Origin: a virus
Direction: 5' to 3' (one strand)
Virus record (IMG/VR): IMGVR_UViG_3300027996_000011
Span: 1 to 64,000 of that record
DNA length: 64,000 nt
A model generated the notes under the pieces. It saw only the letters and a program-made list of their open reading frames with translations. It had not been told where the DNA came from and made no database searches. The position numbers were made by a program, and so were the translations under genes. Positions 50,850 to 59,788 of the stretch are shown here, one piece after another. Each line of letters starts with the position of its first letter. Within the stretch, counting starts at the first letter, position 1.

Positions 50850-51911
50850 ATGGAACAACAATTAACTCAATTAGAGAACGGTTTAAAAAAAATTAAAAAC
50901 AAAGAGAGTATGATTTATTTCTTAACTCAAGACACTAATGGGACTGCATCTGCTTCTGTTGCAAATACCTATCAGTATGTAAAATACCTAAGAGAAGCTG
51001 GTTACAAAGCAGAAATCTTGTATGAAAAGAAAGACTATAAAGGTGTGGGTGAATGGTTAGGTTCAGAATACACTGAATTACCACATTGTACTATAGAGGA
51101 TGGTGAATTAAAAGTTGGTCCAGCAGATGTTGTTGTGGTACCAGAATTGTACGGCCATGTATTAGAACAAATAACAAATATGCCTTGTACCAAAATAATG
51201 TTTAGTCAAGCTTATGATTACATTTTAGAAACTTTAAATCCTGGTTTTGGTTGGTCTAATTACGGTGTTACTAAATGTATAACAACATCTGATGCCCAAA
51301 AAGAAGAAATTAAAAAATTATTTCCAACTGTAGAATCAACAGTAATCACACCCTCAATCCCAAGTTATTTTAAACCAAGTGAAAAACCTAAAAAGCCAAT
51401 GATTGCTGTACATACTAGAGACCAAAGGGATACTATGAAGATTATTAAATCTTTTTACCTACAAAACCCACAATTTAAATGGATTACATTTAGAGATATG
51501 AGAGGTTTATCTAGAGAAGAATTTGCTAAAAATTTAGGTGAAGCATGTGCATCAATATGGGTGGATAGAATATCTAGTTTTGGTACTTTCCCATTGGAGT
51601 CTATGATGTGTAATACACCTTGTATCGGAACGCTTCCTATTATGAAACCTGAATGGTTAACTGAAGAGAATGGTATATGGGTTTTTGACGAATCTAAGGT
51701 TGTTGAGGTTATAGCTGGATTCTTAAAGAATTGGTTGGAGGATTCCGTACCAGTAAATTTATATGAAAAAATGAAAAAAACTACCGAAATGATATCGGAA
51801 GATAAAGAATCTAAGGAAGTGGTGAAATTCTTTGACACTTTATTTGGTGAAAAATCTGTGGAGTTTGATTCCGCAATAAATAAACTTACACCTGTAAGTG
51901 AAAACTCTTAA
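50850..51911 (+). CDS. GT-B glycosyltransferase
   Basis: A 353-residue protein with two Rossmann-like halves. MIYFLTQDTNGTASASVANT and KYLREAGYKAEILYEKKDYK open the first. ITTSDAQKEEIKKLFPTVES, KKPMIAVHTRDQRDTMKIIK and GTFPLESMMCNTPCIGTLPI (E-x-x-x-C/A segment near residue 250) belong to the donor domain of GT4-like enzymes. It is outside the main cluster but on the same strand. Acceptor unknown. Confidence 0.75.
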   Translation: MEQQLTQLENGLKKIKNKESMIYFLTQDTNGTASASVANTYQYVKYLREAGYKAEILYEKKDYKGVGEWLGSEYTELPHCTIEDGELKVGPADVVVVPELYGHVLEQITNMPCTKIMFSQAYDYILETLNPGFGWSNYGVTKCITTSDAQKEEIKKLFPTVESTVITPSIPSYFKPSEKPKKPMIAVHTRDQRDTMKIIKSFYLQNPQFKWITFRDMRGLSREEFAKNLGEACASIWVDRISSFGTFPLESMMCNTPCIGTLPIMKPEWLTEENGIWVFDESKVVEVIAGFLKNWLEDSVPVNLYEKMKKTTEMISEDKESKEVVKFFDTLFGEKSVEFDSAINKLTPVSENS

Positions 51912-51923
51912 AAAAATATTAAA

Positions 51924-52721
51924 ATGAATAGTAAAGACATTACAATTATACTTCCGGTACACGATGTATCTGACGATTTTAACAACTGGTTTCCTAAATC
52001 TCTTAAAAGTTTAGAACAATCACAAGCAAAACCAGGTAAACTATTAATAGTTTGTGCTGAAAATAACTCCATAAAAGAATACATGAGCTCTTTAGAAAAT
52101 ACTACTGGTATCGATACTGAAATTGTGTACAATGATGGTGACACAACATATTGTGGACAAATTAATTTAGGTGTGTCCAAATGTAAGACTGAATACATTT
52201 CAGTATTAGAGTACGATGATGAATATTCTAATATTTGGTTTAAACAGTTTGATTTGTATGTGCCACATTATAAAGACGTAGATATATTTTTACCTTTGGT
52301 AGTAGATACTGACCAAGTAGGTCAATTTTTAGGTTTTACTAATGAAGCTTTATGGGCTATGGGATTCTCAGAAGAAATTGGATTTCTAGATAATAATACC
52401 TTATTAAAATATCAAAATTTCCAAGTTAGTGGTATGATTATGAGAAAGGATAAATTTGAGGAGATTGGTGGTTTAAAAGCTTCTATGAAACTTACTTTTA
52501 ATTACGAATTTTTATTACGTGCTACTTACAATGACACTACTATTATGACAATACCTAAAATAGGTTATAAGCATGTAAACCAAAGAGACAAGTCCTTATT
52601 TTGGAATTATAAATTTAAAGACGATTTAAAAATTGGCCAGGACGAAGCTAAGTTCTGGGTGGAAACAGCTAAAAAAGAATATTTTTTCACTAAAGATAGA
52701 CAGGTTGAATTTGAGGGGTAA
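51924..52721 (+). CDS. GT2-like glycosyltransferase
   Basis: A 265-residue protein: ITIILPVHDVSDDFNNWFPK, LLIVCAENNSIKEYMSSL, CGQINLGVSKCKTEYISVLE followed by YDDEYS (acidic metal site), and MRKDKFEEIGGLKASMKLTF with NYEFLLRATYN at the end. These are the GT-A segments of family 2. The last base of its stop is the first base of the sigma gene (TAATG overlap), so the two may be translated together. Confidence 0.7.
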   Translation: MNSKDITIILPVHDVSDDFNNWFPKSLKSLEQSQAKPGKLLIVCAENNSIKEYMSSLENTTGIDTEIVYNDGDTTYCGQINLGVSKCKTEYISVLEYDDEYSNIWFKQFDLYVPHYKDVDIFLPLVVDTDQVGQFLGFTNEALWAMGFSEEIGFLDNNTLLKYQNFQVSGMIMRKDKFEEIGGLKASMKLTFNYEFLLRATYNDTTIMTIPKIGYKHVNQRDKSLFWNYKFKDDLKIGQDEAKFWVETAKKEYFFTKDRQVEFEG

Positions 52722-53425
52722 TGGGAAGAAAGCCACTTACTAAACAATATTTTGGTCCTGACCAAGAGTTTGCTGTTAGAGTTTTTTTAACAGCTACTAC
52801 TTGGGATGAAAAAAATAAAGTTTATAACACCTCTCTTCGTGACCCTCTTATAAAAATGATAGAAAGTATTATAAGAAGATATAGGTTATATAGACCAGGT
52901 ATGGAGTTTACTGATATTCACACCGATACTCTTTCATTTTTAGTTACAAAAATGGAAAAATTTAAACCAGCTAAAGGTAAAAAAGCTTATTCCTATTTTG
53001 GTACTATTTGTAAAAATTATTTAATGGGTCAAATAATGAAGGATAATAGAGATAGGAATAGAAAAATTTCATACGAGGATATATCTGGTAGTATGGAACA
53101 AAATGAAAAATATTCATATAGTATGTTTGATGATGATTACCTACCTATTGAGAAGATTATAAAACGTTTAATTTTAGAAATTAAAGAATTTGTTTCTAAT
53201 AATCGATTAAGTATTAATGAAGAAAAGATTGGTTACTGTTTAATAGATGTTTTTGAAAATTACCAAACTATATTTATCGCGGGTAAAGGTAATAAATTTA
53301 ACAAAAATATTATACTTTACCAATTACGTGAAATGAGTGGGTTGACCACTAAAGAAATTAGGTCTGCTTTAAAACCATATAAAAACATATATAAAGATAT
53401 ACTGGGAACGATACTAAATCAGTAA
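52721..53425 (+). CDS. Late sigma factor (gp55-like)
   Basis: A 234-residue protein. Residues about 35-110 resemble sigma region 2 of T4 gp55: PLIKMIESIIRRYRLYRPGM, EFTDIHTDTLSFLVTKMEKF, KPAKGKKAYSYFGTICKNYL and MGQIMKDNRDRNRK. The F-x-P-x-K-x-x-x-A-Y-x-Y-F core matches gp55-type factors. These direct host RNA polymerase to late promoters. The likely target here is the TATTTATA box upstream of structural genes. A second helical domain (residues 140-234) could hold a clamp- or core-binding region. It overlaps the preceding gene by one base. Confidence 0.7.
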   Translation: MGRKPLTKQYFGPDQEFAVRVFLTATTWDEKNKVYNTSLRDPLIKMIESIIRRYRLYRPGMEFTDIHTDTLSFLVTKMEKFKPAKGKKAYSYFGTICKNYLMGQIMKDNRDRNRKISYEDISGSMEQNEKYSYSMFDDDYLPIEKIIKRLILEIKEFVSNNRLSINEEKIGYCLIDVFENYQTIFIAGKGNKFNKNIILYQLREMSGLTTKEIRSALKPYKNIYKDILGTILNQ

Positions 53426-53430
53426 TTAGA

Positions 53431-53438
53431 TATTTATA
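53431..53438 (+). promoter_or_regulatory. Late-promoter-like box TATTTATA
   Basis: TATTTATAGGT and then ATG three bases after the box. It sits just after the sigma gene stop. If functional the transcript would be nearly leaderless. Confidence 0.5.
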
Positions 53439-53441
53439 GGT

Positions 53442-53816
53442 ATGCCTAGACCAAAAAGAAAGGAAATAAAATTAACCCACGATAGTGCGGTATCCTTAAT
53501 GCAGGAAATATACAATGAATGTGTGGAACAAAGAACCACAGCTATACGTATACAAAATAAGATGATTGGGTTTATGAAAGAAGCTGCTGACATGGCTTTA
53601 ATCGGTCCGGTACTTAAAGAACAACAAAAAATTATAGATTCTTCTATAGATAAAAAATTACAACTATCTAAACTATTAGCTACTATAGCTTCTAAAAATA
53701 TGGAGGTTTCCGGCACTGGATTTACTATCGACGGTGACATGAAAGAAGCTATTAATGAATTAGTAACAAAAACACAACAATCTCAAGAAGGTGATAATTT
53801 AAATTATAAAATTTAA
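53442..53816 (+). CDS. Small helical protein (terminase-small-subunit-like?)
   Basis: A 124-residue, almost fully helical protein starting MPRPKRKEIKLTHDSAVSLM. A basic N-terminus is followed by two helices (EIYNECVEQRTTAIRIQNKM, KEQQKIIDSSIDKKLQLSKL), consistent with a helix-turn-helix plus oligomerising helix, as in small terminase subunits such as T4 gp16. No large terminase gene follows, so the match is not supported by context. Function not settled. It heads the rightward baseplate block. Confidence 0.4.
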   Translation: MPRPKRKEIKLTHDSAVSLMQEIYNECVEQRTTAIRIQNKMIGFMKEAADMALIGPVLKEQQKIIDSSIDKKLQLSKLLATIASKNMEVSGTGFTIDGDMKEAINELVTKTQQSQEGDNLNYKI

Positions 53817-53818
53817 TT

Positions 53819-55891
53819 ATGGCTGACCCAATACAACAACAAAAAGACATATTTAGTAAAGTCCAAGGATTAATGGCATTTTTAGATGCTACCGATGAAC
53901 AGCGTAATAGGGAAAATTTAGACCAGTGGAAACAAACTTTCGCCGCACTAAAAGACATAACTAACAACCCACTACCTTTTTTATTAGATTTATTAAAAAG
54001 TCTTAAATCACATAAAGGAAATAGAATAAAATTTAAACGTAAAGGGTATACCATGTCTTCTGAGTTAGAAAAAGACAAAAAAGGAGTTAAAGGGGATGGT
54101 TTATACAAAAAAACTAAAAAAGCATTCAGTACTAGATTTGGTTTATCCACTAGTACCGACCCTTGGTTAAGACAATTAGACCAGATTATTAGAACTTCTA
54201 TGTTAGAAGTTTTACCTAGGGTAGACGATATTCTTTTTGAGGAATTGTTAAAGGCATTTAATTGTGATATGTCTATGTTAGTTCCTACCGTTGGTGATGG
54301 TTTAACTACAGCGTTACAAATAGATATTGCTGAGGTAGACCTTTTAAAACAACTAAAGAATGACCCGTCTAGTAGTGTTGGTAAATATATGTATGAGCAA
54401 AGTCCTTGGGCTACTGGTTATCCTCCTGGGAGTACGCCATTCTCAATGAATAAATTTCTTCGTGATTTGTATTTTACAACACCTGGTGTAGCACAAACAG
54501 TATACGGTGCAAGTGGTAGGCCTTTATTTGATATTACCGCTGCTGCTGGTGTGTATACAATATCACCATATTATAAAGAACAAACTGGTAACCCAGGAAT
54601 TCAATCAGCACCTAACGCAGCTGACCCTCTTGCTACAAAATTTACTTTCGTTGAATTTCTTAAGGATTACTTTGATAGTATACGTGTGATAGAAATACAG
54701 AACATTTTAGGTGCTTTGATGGAGGTACTTACTGGTTTTATGAGTGTTAGAAATAAATCTTTTAGTGTCGAAGATGCTTTGGGGTTAGAAAAATTTATGT
54801 CTGCTGTAGAAAATATGTTGGAGTCGTGTGATGGTGCGGACTTGTCAGGCCCTAACAGTGAATCGGTAAACTATTTATCTGAACTTTCTGATGACGATAG
54901 TTTTTTTGAATTTAATGTGGAGGAAGAAAGAAATATAATTCTTGAAGCGGAAAGAAAATCTAAAAATGTTTTGTCTTTGGTGAGTTGTGGTCAAGTTGAT
55001 ATTCCAGTAGATAACGGTGTAATTGATGATGGGTGTGATGAAATACTAGCCACCCAAGTCTTAGATGAACAATTAAAAGCTTTTGACCTTGTATTACAAA
55101 AAGCGGCTTCATCCTCAGCTTCTAAAGCTGGGTATGATATAAGTTTAGGGTCTATAAGTTTACCAGTAGAAATAGATTTTAAAGAAAATTTAATTAAAAA
55201 ATTACCACAAATATTAACTTATTGTGTACTTAGTACTAAAGCTATTCTTCCTGTAGTACTTACTAGTAGACTATTAAATCAGAATGGTGCTTTAGCTACA
55301 AATATTGAGTTATTTGGTAAGTTATTTAAACGTGTTATTATAAGACTTGTTAAAGAGTTTTTAGCTAGAGTAGCTAGACATATATTAGTGTTAGTAAAAA
55401 ACATATTACTTCGTTTAATTAGAGATTTAATAAAACGTAAGTTAGATGCTATGAATAAAAAGAAAATTCGATTACTTAGAAGATTGTTGGATATTTTACT
55501 ACCTCTTATTATCGCCTTACAAAACGCTACAAGTTGTAAAGAAATATTTAACATTATTTTAGGTATTTTGGCTGCAAATATGCCAGATATACCTTTTGGT
55601 GTACCACCATTTTTACTAGCAGCTTCAAAATTAAAACCTGGGTCTAGTAATTTAGGTACTTTTGAAAAGTTTATAGGTAAAATGGAAGCTGCGGGTCTTC
55701 CTGTGGGTGATATGCCGGATGGGAGTACCAACCAATTTACAAAAGCTTTATTTATGTATGGAGCTGCTCATGAAGAAGAAAGAGTAGATAATGAAAAGGT
55801 GAAAATAAGTATAATGTATGGACAGACCTTACATTGGTCTGGTCCTGGATTATTAAAACCTGGAACTACCGGAGACGGTACATCATTTTAA
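53819..55891 (+). CDS. Large unknown virion protein (baseplate block)
   Basis: A 690-residue protein starting MADPIQQQKDIFSKVQGLMA. The N-terminal third is helical, the middle is Gly/Ser/Asp-rich, and residues about 500-590 are strongly basic and hydrophobic (IIRLVKEFLARVARHILVLV, KNILLRLIRDLIKRKLDAMN, LLRRLLDILLPLIIALQNA), like an amphipathic or membrane-active helix bundle. It lies before the OB-fold spike gene, so it may belong to the baseplate or be ejected with it. No family recognised. Confidence 0.5.
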   Translation: MADPIQQQKDIFSKVQGLMAFLDATDEQRNRENLDQWKQTFAALKDITNNPLPFLLDLLKSLKSHKGNRIKFKRKGYTMSSELEKDKKGVKGDGLYKKTKKAFSTRFGLSTSTDPWLRQLDQIIRTSMLEVLPRVDDILFEELLKAFNCDMSMLVPTVGDGLTTALQIDIAEVDLLKQLKNDPSSSVGKYMYEQSPWATGYPPGSTPFSMNKFLRDLYFTTPGVAQTVYGASGRPLFDITAAAGVYTISPYYKEQTGNPGIQSAPNAADPLATKFTFVEFLKDYFDSIRVIEIQNILGALMEVLTGFMSVRNKSFSVEDALGLEKFMSAVENMLESCDGADLSGPNSESVNYLSELSDDDSFFEFNVEEERNIILEAERKSKNVLSLVSCGQVDIPVDNGVIDDGCDEILATQVLDEQLKAFDLVLQKAASSSASKAGYDISLGSISLPVEIDFKENLIKKLPQILTYCVLSTKAILPVVLTSRLLNQNGALATNIELFGKLFKRVIIRLVKEFLARVARHILVLVKNILLRLIRDLIKRKLDAMNKKKIRLLRRLLDILLPLIIALQNATSCKEIFNIILGILAANMPDIPFGVPPFLLAASKLKPGSSNLGTFEKFIGKMEAAGLPVGDMPDGSTNQFTKALFMYGAAHEEERVDNEKVKISIMYGQTLHWSGPGLLKPGTTGDGTSF

Positions 55892-55894
55892 GAT

Positions 55895-56083
55895 ATGGAA
55901 GAATTTTTTAAAGAATATAAAAACAAACCAAATAAAGAACTATTAGATATGCTGATGGTTTTAAAAGAGGAGTTTGATAAGACCAAGTCGGTACTTATTA
56001 ATTTAACTTTACATATAGAAGATATAGAAAAAAAATTTAATTTAATAAATAAAGAACTAGATAATCGTAAACCTAATAAATAA
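55895..56083 (+). CDS. Small coiled-coil protein
   Basis: A 62-residue protein starting MEEFFKEYKNKPNKELLDML, helical throughout with regular Leu/Ile spacing (VLINLTLHIEDIEKKFNLIN). The TAATG overlap with the following gene suggests coupling. Probably a small structural or assembly helper. Confidence 0.5.
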   Translation: MEEFFKEYKNKPNKELLDMLMVLKEEFDKTKSVLINLTLHIEDIEKKFNLINKELDNRKPNK

Positions 56084-57798
56084 TGGCTGGAACACAACCT
56101 TTTGACCATAGAAAAAATTCTGGAGTTGGTATTAAAATAAGTCAAATAATTAAATTTGCTGTATGTGTTGATAATAAGGACCCTCAAAGAGCCGGTCGTA
56201 TTAGGGCAGTAATAACCAAAGGTGAGGGGTTAACAAAAAGTAAGATTGTTGACCCATTAAATGCTATTATAGGATTTGACGCTCAAGGAGTTAAAGATAA
56301 AACTTATTTACCTTGGGGGGCTGACGACCCATATACATTTGCTCCTTTTTTACCATTACATTTAAATATACAACCTATTCCTGGTGAAGCAGTTAAAATA
56401 GTTGGGTTTGGACAAAGGGAAGGTAATTTTAATGAAGAGTACGTTGGTCCTATGATTTCACAACCAGGTGAAATACGTACGGATAATTATTCTAGTGGAC
56501 AACAGAATACAAGTTTTGGTACACAAAATAAACCTTTACCTGATTTTGCTCCGGGTGGAATACCGTTACCTCAAGGTAAGGGATGTTTTCCTAATCCTGA
56601 TGATATAGCTTTAATAGGTAGGGAAAATTGTGATATTATTCTTGGTATGCGAGAAAAGGCCATAGTAGATGAGACTGATGAAAAATTAAAAGATTGGTAC
56701 CCACAGATATTAATTAGGTCTGGGCAATTAATAAAAAACGATAAATTTAGTTCAAGACCTAGATTTAACCCAAAACAAACCTTTATACAACTAAATACTT
56801 TCCCAACTACATTAACTTCTACAGTAATAGAATTAGAAAAGACAGTACTAGAAGACGTACCCTTAACTACTTTACTTGAGTATCATTTAGATGATGCTCC
56901 CCTACAAGCTGGAATACTTACTGGTTTTATAAGAATATTAAAGATACCATTTGACAATAACTCAAAAATATATATGTCTGGTGACTTTAATAAAGAAATA
57001 CAACTCCCTCCTAACACTATAGAAGCCTGTAGACTTAGTTTTACCAACGCTCCGTCAGTTACTGAGTTAGGTGGTATTATAACTCAGTACATTGCAGAAT
57101 ATGACGGTGGAGAATGGAGTAAGTTTGTAAAACCACCACCTTCTTGGGCTACAAAAACATACCACCCACAAGTAGATTTAAACAATAATAATAATGTTGG
57201 GTCTTTTATGGGTAAAACCCACCCATTATATTTTAGACCAGATAGTGTAACTTTAAGATATATGGATAAAGCTATACCTGTTGGTGCACCATTGGTGTGG
57301 CCTAATATGCAAACTATAGTTAATAATTTAAAAGATTTAATTGTGTTAGATGGGGTAAAAACTGATGGTTGGGGTCTAGCGTTTACTAGTGATGTGGGAG
57401 AAAGAAAGGTTAAGGAAAACAAAGTTAAAGAAAGTAAAAACGAAATAACTAGTGAAGATATGCAACAAGGTATTATTACCGCTGGTTCAGAAAAAATATA
57501 TTTATTATCCCATAACTCAGCTGAACTTAATGGGAGAATAACATTAAGCACTAATTACGGTATCGACCAAGAAAAATTTGTAGTAGATATAGATGGTAAA
57601 ACTAATTCACTAGTAAGGGGAGAAAAACTAATGGAGTTATTGACAAAAATAGTAAGTTTTGTTTCTAGTCATACACACGCTTTTCCAGGACTAGCTCCAG
57701 TACCTCAAGGTCACGACGGTACTAGAGTAGAAGATATCAGTAGATTACTCGCGGATGCACCTAATACAATATTAAATCAAAATATTAGGATTAACTAG
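56083..57798 (+). CDS. Baseplate spike/hub protein with gp5-type OB-fold
   Basis: A 571-residue protein. Residues about 25-120 form an OB-fold like the N-terminal domain of T4 gp5: VCVDNKDPQRAGRIRAVITK, LPWGADDPYTFAPFLPLHLN and IPGEAVKIVGFGQREG. The same pattern opens many tail spike proteins. The rest has beta segments, and the C-terminus (SSHTHAFPGLAPVPQGHDGT) holds a His/Gly-rich turn that could bind a metal ion. No lysozyme domain is visible. It would form the central spike or hub that punctures the envelope. Confidence 0.6.
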   Translation: MAGTQPFDHRKNSGVGIKISQIIKFAVCVDNKDPQRAGRIRAVITKGEGLTKSKIVDPLNAIIGFDAQGVKDKTYLPWGADDPYTFAPFLPLHLNIQPIPGEAVKIVGFGQREGNFNEEYVGPMISQPGEIRTDNYSSGQQNTSFGTQNKPLPDFAPGGIPLPQGKGCFPNPDDIALIGRENCDIILGMREKAIVDETDEKLKDWYPQILIRSGQLIKNDKFSSRPRFNPKQTFIQLNTFPTTLTSTVIELEKTVLEDVPLTTLLEYHLDDAPLQAGILTGFIRILKIPFDNNSKIYMSGDFNKEIQLPPNTIEACRLSFTNAPSVTELGGIITQYIAEYDGGEWSKFVKPPPSWATKTYHPQVDLNNNNNVGSFMGKTHPLYFRPDSVTLRYMDKAIPVGAPLVWPNMQTIVNNLKDLIVLDGVKTDGWGLAFTSDVGERKVKENKVKESKNEITSEDMQQGIITAGSEKIYLLSHNSAELNGRITLSTNYGIDQEKFVVDIDGKTNSLVRGEKLMELLTKIVSFVSSHTHAFPGLAPVPQGHDGTRVEDISRLLADAPNTILNQNIRIN

Positions 57799-57799
57799 A

Positions 57800-57807
57800 T
57801 ATTTATT
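57800..57807 (+). promoter_or_regulatory. Late-promoter-like box TATTTATT
   Basis: TATTTATTATATAAAG lies 15 bases before the ATG at 57823 and directly after the stop of the OB-fold gene. Confidence 0.55.
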
Positions 57808-57822
57808 ATATAAAGATATTTC

Positions 57823-59328
57823 ATGTCAACACATAGGTCCTACTTTAGTAAAAATAACACAATAATAGCTAATAGTTATGTAAATACAGCAAAAAATCCT
57901 GTCACACAACTATTTTATGGTAAAAGTCCATTCCCTACATGCGTTTTTACTGGATTATCAGGTGATAGTTGTAATAATCAGAGTGGTTTTACTAGTACAG
58001 TAACAGAAGGTTTTAGTAGATTTATATTTGACCTTGATTTGCGTGATTTGTCGGAAAAAGTAAATAATTGTTGTGTCGAGTTGAGTGATGTAGGAACTAC
58101 TCACACTCTAAAAATGACAAATACATCTAGTTTTGATGATAAGTTATTAAATGATAAAGTTTTGGTTAATGACACTAGAAGGGCTACTTCTTTTGATTTA
58201 ATTTTATTTAAATCGGTTAGTGGTCATAGTTGGGATGAGGGGGTTGGTTATGACTACCTAGTACCTAACGGTATATTTGAACCAGAATTTGATATGACGT
58301 ACTCTACACGACCTAGTCATTGGTTTTCTTGTACAACTCTTTCACATTGGACTTATCCTGGTACATACCTTAACACACTAAGTACTAGTTACGATATCTT
58401 AGATACTCAACATTTTGATAATGGTAATGAGGATATCAACTTCTCTTCTCAGGCTTTAAAAGATGAGATTAATTTTTTATTAACGGCAAGTACTAGTCTT
58501 ACTTCCGGTACAACTTATGGTATAGCTTTTAGTGGGGCGTATGAAAATATAACAGGTATAACAGAATCTTACTCTGTTGGGTTTTTTACAAAGTACACAC
58601 AGACATTTTTTGAACCTTTTTTAGAGACTTTGTGGGATGATGATATTATTGATAATAGAAATAATTTTAATTTATTTAAACTAAATAGGCTTTTTCTTTA
58701 TGTTTCAGACCACAATGGTCAACCAATATGTTTAGATAAACTTCCTAAATGCCAAATATTTGACTGTAATGGTAATCCAGTTGCTAATTTAATTGTTAAG
58801 AAACTAACTTGTGGTGTTTATTATGTGGAACTAACACTCTCATCCCTACCACCGGGTCAATCAACACCAGTTTTATATGAAGATGTGTGGTCAAGTATTG
58901 ATATTGGTGGTGTGACACAACCTAATGTCGAGAATGAGTTTATAATCTATGATAACGCTTTTTCTATAGGACCATCTGCAGCACAACCTAAAGTATATGG
59001 GTATTCTGTTTCTGGTATTAAAGAAGATGAAAAAATAAGTAGTGGTGAAACAAGGAAAGTCTTTATTTCTACAAGAGTACCTTATACAACAGAAAAACAG
59101 GTCTTAGTGGATAATTTACAATACAGGGTTTATGTTACACAAGGAACAACACAAGTAGAGGTAATTCCATGGTCACAAGTAAACATGGGTAACGAACATA
59201 ATTACTTACTTATAGACACTGGGTGGATGATTCCTAACGAATATTACCTAGACATTAAAGCGACTTCTAATCAACAAGTAGATACTTATAGAAAAGCAAT
59301 AAAATTCCAAATAATTAATCAATTATGA
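57823..59328 (+). CDS. Large virion surface protein
   Basis: A 501-residue protein starting MSTHRSYFSKNNTIIANSYV. The opening (HRSYFSKNN, then NPVTQLFYGKSPFP) is similar in style to structural proteins of large Bacteroidota phages. It is beta-rich with Cys pairs near residue 75 (NNCCVEL) and a C-terminal jelly-roll-like region (FQIINQL at the end). It lies after the spike gene and before the GNGNGQ-module protein. A tail or baseplate surface role is inferred. Confidence 0.5.
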   Translation: MSTHRSYFSKNNTIIANSYVNTAKNPVTQLFYGKSPFPTCVFTGLSGDSCNNQSGFTSTVTEGFSRFIFDLDLRDLSEKVNNCCVELSDVGTTHTLKMTNTSSFDDKLLNDKVLVNDTRRATSFDLILFKSVSGHSWDEGVGYDYLVPNGIFEPEFDMTYSTRPSHWFSCTTLSHWTYPGTYLNTLSTSYDILDTQHFDNGNEDINFSSQALKDEINFLLTASTSLTSGTTYGIAFSGAYENITGITESYSVGFFTKYTQTFFEPFLETLWDDDIIDNRNNFNLFKLNRLFLYVSDHNGQPICLDKLPKCQIFDCNGNPVANLIVKKLTCGVYYVELTLSSLPPGQSTPVLYEDVWSSIDIGGVTQPNVENEFIIYDNAFSIGPSAAQPKVYGYSVSGIKEDEKISSGETRKVFISTRVPYTTEKQVLVDNLQYRVYVTQGTTQVEVIPWSQVNMGNEHNYLLIDTGWMIPNEYYLDIKATSNQQVDTYRKAIKFQIINQL

Positions 59329-59660
59329 AAAAAATAAAAATTAAAGAAAATGAACTAGTAGAATTAATAGAAAAACTAGTAAAAGAAAATATAGGTTTTG
59401 CTTCTTCAGCTATAGGTAATGGTAATGGGCAAAACTTTGGTTTAATGGGTACCCCAACGGCAAAATACAAAGACCTTTTAGAAAAAGAAGATATTGAGGA
59501 AGATGATATGGACGACAATGAAAATGAAGTTAGTGAAGAAACACTAAATCTTAATGTGGATGACGAAACTCAAGATGGGTTAAATCAAGAAGATTATATG
59601 GAAAGTGTAAAAGAATCACGATTAATCTCTAGAATTAGAAAAAATTTAAATAAAAAATAA
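59325..59660 (+). CDS. Small acidic protein carrying the GNGNGQ module, paralogue
   Basis: A 111-residue protein starting MKKIKIKENELVELIEKLVK. Residues about 21-53 repeat the ENIGFASSAIGNGNGQ block of the protein at 11369-11656. Here the module is preceded by the I-x-E-x-x-L-x-x-L-I-x-x-L-V-x-E helix motif. The C-terminal half is acidic and ends in a basic helix (RLISRIRKNLNKK). It overlaps the preceding gene by 4 bases. Function unknown; a virion- or scaffold-associated role is suggested by the shared motif. Confidence 0.6.
   Translation: MKKIKIKENELVELIEKLVKENIGFASSAIGNGNGQNFGLMGTPTAKYKDLLEKEDIEEDDMDDNENEVSEETLNLNVDDETQDGLNQEDYMESVKESRLISRIRKNLNKK
59385..59483 (+). repeat. 99-bp duplicated module, copy 2 (partner at 11477-11575)
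   Basis: Plus-strand partner of the minus-strand copy at 11477-11575. The two align without gaps over 99 bases with only a few changes, mostly at third codon positions. Confidence 0.85.
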
Positions 59661-59672
59661 AAAATAAAAACT

Positions 59673-59735
59673 ATGTGTGATTGTCAAATATGTAAATGTG
59701 GTACAAAGTGTGATTGTAGTTGTTGCGATTGTTAA
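59673..59735 (+). CDS. 20-residue metallothionein-like peptide
   Basis: An open frame of 20 codons, MCDCQICKCGTKCDCSCCDC, with nine cysteines in C-x-C and C-x-x-C spacing and no hydrophobic residue beyond one Ile. That is the composition of a metal-binding (metallothionein-type) peptide. It has an A-rich leader (TAAAAAATAAAAAATAAAAA) like other genes here and a terminator 21 bases downstream, and it fills the gap between a real gene and that terminator. Function is inferred. No homologue can be named from the sequence alone. Confidence 0.6.
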   Translation: MCDCQICKCGTKCDCSCCDC

Positions 59736-59756
59736 AACACTAAAATATAGATATAA

Positions 59757-59786
59757 AAAAAACCACCTAATAAGTGGTTTTTTTTT
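59757..59786. terminator. Bidirectional Rho-independent terminator
   Basis: AAAACCACCTAATAAGTGGTTTT forms a seven-pair stem with A-run before and T-run after, so it can end transcripts from either side: the rightward baseplate block and the leftward holin-like gene. Confidence 0.85.
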
Positions 59787-59788
59787 GT

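Noticed and set aside
53442-53816. Small terminase subunit call
   Set aside because: The helical pattern fits loosely, but no large terminase is next to it, so it was kept only as a doubtful alternative.
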